Shown here in pieces: positions 62,543 through 64,000 of a DNA stretch of 64,000 nucleotides (position 1 is its first letter; each line of letters starts with the position of its first letter). The notes beneath the pieces were generated by a model, which saw nothing but the letters and a program-made list of their open reading frames with translations, did not search any database and was not told the DNA's origin. The stretch is from Chryseobacterium indologenes (GTDB lineage Bacteria; Bacteroidota; Bacteroidia; Flavobacteriales; Weeksellaceae). Both the position numbers and the translations under genes were made by a program. Location: positions 124,001 to 188,000 of the forward strand of contig NZ_LJOD01000003.1 of NCBI RefSeq assembly GCF_001295265.1. The letters run 5' to 3'.

Positions 62543-62947
62543 ATGTCGGATATGCAAAAAGAAAAATTACGTCTCATCAGAAAGCAGAAAGGTTACACGC
62601 AACAGCAGGTAGCCGACTTTATTGCAACGGATGTATCCAACTACAGCAGGAAAGAAAGTGGTGATGTAAGGATTGTTCCTGACGAATGGGATAAAATTGC
62701 CCGTTTTTTAGAGGTTCCCATAGAGGATATTTATGAAGAAGAAGATGCAAAAATAGTTGTTAATAACGATCATCCGGTATTTAATGACAGATCCTCAGGG
62801 GTAATTACTAATCAGAATAATTATGATAACATTCCGGGAGCTATTATTGAAAACCTGCAAAGTTATATCACGTTACTGAAGGAAGAAAATGAAAGGCTCA
62901 AAGAGGAATTGAGGGGTTCTCAAAGTTCTTCAAGACTTAAAAAATAA
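62543..62947 (+). CDS. XRE-family regulator with a C-terminal helix
   Basis: I start at the ATG at 62543 rather than the TTG at 62525. The 134-residue product has an XRE HTH (KLRLIRKQKGYTQQQVADF, then TDVSNYSRKESGDVRIVPD), a linker rich in Asn and Asp (VVNNDHPVFNDRSSGVITN), and a coiled-coil-like tail (ITLLKEENERLKEELR) that could dimerise it. It looks like a single-component repressor, not phage-linked by context. Targets unknown. Confidence 0.82.
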   Translation: MSDMQKEKLRLIRKQKGYTQQQVADFIATDVSNYSRKESGDVRIVPDEWDKIARFLEVPIEDIYEEEDAKIVVNNDHPVFNDRSSGVITNQNNYDNIPGAIIENLQSYITLLKEENERLKEELRGSQSSSRLKK

Positions 62948-62976
62948 TACGGTCGCTGACTGTGAAAATATTTGTG

Positions 62977-63008
62977 CCACTCTATCCATTGTATAGGGTG
63001 GTATTTTT
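62977..63008 (+). terminator. Terminator after the XRE gene
   Basis: CCACTCTAT and ATAGGGTGG (one wobble) around 7 bases, followed by TATTTTTAT. Confidence 0.7.
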
Positions 63009-63070
63009 ATAGGTCTGATATTCCGTGAATTTCATCTAAAAACTTAGTGGACTTCTTAATTACAATGAGA

Positions 63071-63367
63071 TTATAATTCATCCATCGGATTCCAGAAAAG
63101 CTTTTTGAAATTTTTTATCCTAAGGTTTTCTACAGTAATTCCTTCTGCTTCCAATTTGGGCTGAAATTCCGGAACAGATAATACGCCTGAGCTTGAAATA
63201 ACACGGTGGGCAGGCACATCTTCCGGACAACCTCCCATTGCTTTTCCTACATGGCGCGAATGATTAGGATAACCTACCGCTTTTGCGATGGCTCCATAGG
63301 TGGAAACTCTTCCTTTAGGAATAAGTCTTGAAACCTCATATACCTGCTGTTTAAAAATTTCGTCCAT
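63071..63367 (-). CDS. Alkyltransferase-like (ATL) DNA-repair protein
   Basis: The 98-residue product is an MGMT-type DNA-binding domain: KGRVSTYGAIAKAVGYPNHS, then RHVGKAMGG, then the active-site segment PAHRVI. In O6-methylguanine methyltransferase the motif is PCHRVI; here the Cys is Ala53 (codon GCC at 63209-63211). ATL proteins of this kind bind alkylated guanine without repairing it and pass it to nucleotide excision repair. Length fits ATL proteins (about 100 residues). It stands alone. Confidence 0.9.
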   Translation of the reverse strand: MDEIFKQQVYEVSRLIPKGRVSTYGAIAKAVGYPNHSRHVGKAMGGCPEDVPAHRVISSSGVLSVPEFQPKLEAEGITVENLRIKNFKKLFWNPMDEL

Positions 63368-63474
63368 ATTGTTCTTATCTGTTTAGAAATCTATTATCTC
63401 TGTGGCTTGCACGGCTTTTGCATCATTTTTGAACTCTTCTGTATCCAATGATGTATCATTACAAAGATAAAGAT

Positions 63475-63621
63475 ATGAAAAAATCATTTTTCAGGCTGTT
63501 GAATGCCTTCAATAAAAAGGTTCTTCCGAAGCTGAGTAAGAAGGATCCTGAAAAACTGACCAAAATAGAAAAAGGAATTCTGGCATACCGTTATTTTGTG
63601 CTGGTGAATTCTCTGGATTGA
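63475..63621 (+). CDS. Small basic conserved protein, 48 residues
   Basis: A 48-codon frame starts MKKSFFRLLNAFNKKVLPKL and ends YRYFVLVNSLD. It is strongly basic in the first half and reads like a genuine protein, with a coherent pattern (KVLPKLSKKDPEKLTK, then ILAYRYFVL). I recall similar small unannotated proteins in Flavobacteriia, but this is from memory. It is too short for many gene callers. It lies in the gap between the ATL gene and the last gene of the window. Function unknown. Confidence 0.6.
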   Translation: MKKSFFRLLNAFNKKVLPKLSKKDPEKLTKIEKGILAYRYFVLVNSLD

Positions 63622-63760
63622 TCTTATTTTTTTACAGATTAGAGCCGCACGGTATTGAAATATTGGCTGGCAGATTCGGCTGATTTGTTGGAAAAAGCAC
63701 AATAACACAAGATTTATTATTAATCCTTGAAAGTCTGCGATGCTTCTACCTAAAAACATT

Positions 63761-63787
63761 AAAAAAGCGCTCCAAAACTGAAGCGCT
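63761..63787 (-). terminator. Terminator of the deoxyhypusine-synthase-like gene
   Basis: AGCGCT repeats at 63766-63771 and 63782-63787 form a stem around 10 bases. On the minus strand the last arm runs into six T residues, 31 bases past the stop. Confidence 0.75.
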
Positions 63788-63817
63788 ATTATGTAGATTT
63801 CGTTAAGAACCTATTTC

Positions 63818-64000
63818 TTAAGAATTTTCAAGAATGTAAGAGAACATCAATGGTGCACAGATGGTTGCATCACTTTCAACGATGAATTTTGGTGTCGTGA
63901 TATCAAGTTTACCCCAAGTGATTTTCTCATTAGGAACCGCCCCTGAATAAGAACCGTAAGATGTTGTAGAATCAGAAATCTGGCAGAAATAAGACCAGAA
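63818..64000 (-). CDS. Deoxyhypusine synthase-like protein, C-terminal 60 residues only
   Basis: The gene runs off the right edge, so its start lies outside. The visible residues include SDSTTSYGSYSGAVPNEK, then ITWGKLD, then IVESDATICAPLMFSYIL before the stop. The WGK and ESDATI/APL pattern matches deoxyhypusine synthases, where the Lys in WGK forms the imine intermediate. In bacteria such homologs may make homospermidine or related polyamines rather than modify a translation factor. The assignment rests on this C-terminal segment. Confidence 0.7.
   Translation of the reverse strand, partial: FWSYFCQISDSTTSYGSYSGAVPNEKITWGKLDITTPKFIVESDATICAPLMFSYILENS

Noticed and set aside
63484..63759. 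A 91-codon minus-strand frame
   Set aside because: It is antisense to the 48-residue protein and the neighbouring gap, with no family features.

Overview
The window reads as chromosomal DNA of a Flavobacteriia bacterium, most likely Chryseobacterium or a close relative in the Weeksellaceae. The grounds are AT-rich DNA, SusC/SusD pairs, a GLPGLI-family protein, a TamL/TamB pair, a fused CcoNO oxidase subunit, and promoters with the Bacteroidetes TAnnTTTG element (clearest before pyrG). The genus is inferred from gene content and style; no rRNA is present. I see no prophage, integron, CRISPR array or intact insertion sequence. One tRNA gene (Gln, anticodon TTG) is present.

Layout. 1-1074: end of a membrane protein and a YceI protein. 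1175-7576 (minus): a tight six-gene lipid operon that matches the functionally unassigned ynbABCD set of E. coli, with a patatin-like protein and a short-chain dehydrogenase inserted. 7642-11950: pyrG, yidC and rnhB. 12252-22263: two tandem SusC/SusD outer-membrane uptake pairs and a small lipoprotein. 22330-24621: a possible small structured RNA and argS, whose product has an unusual internal insertion. 24714-33026 (minus): tamB-tamL-yihY. 33297-36482 (minus): a minimal cbb3 oxidase (ccoNO, ccoP), divergent from a small XRE regulator and an amino-acid permease. 38707-46369: small secreted and envelope proteins, a MutS-like ATPase, tRNA-Gln, menE, arfB, a GreA/GreB-like protein and a DUF4846 lipoprotein. 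46453-48477: pfkA-gap. 48557-52607 (minus): four secreted proteins, including an 11-repeat MORN-like (YwqK-type) protein and a Sel1-repeat protein. 52853-54819: two tandem paralogous PAS-LuxR regulators, divergent from the secreted cluster. 54899-64000: an MpaB-family protein, recA, an S9 peptidase, htpG, an XRE regulator, an alkyltransferase-like protein, a 48-residue protein, and the C-terminus of a deoxyhypusine-synthase-like protein running off the end.

How the genes may work together. The lipid operon contains a CDP-diacylglycerol synthase-like enzyme, a CDP-alcohol phosphatidyltransferase, a membrane phosphatase fused to a dual-specificity phosphatase, a hydrolase-methyltransferase fusion, an oxidoreductase and a patatin-like protein. 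These are the parts expected of a route that makes, dephosphorylates and modifies a phospholipid head group. The product is unknown. The patatin-like member has lost both catalytic residues of the family (Ser to Cys, Asp to Ala), and the phosphatidyltransferase has Asn in two of the four conserved Asp positions. This operon is the best candidate for an undescribed system. Secondary leads are the ArgS insertion, the secreted cluster with its duplicated leader, the ATL-type repair protein, and several structured intergenic elements.
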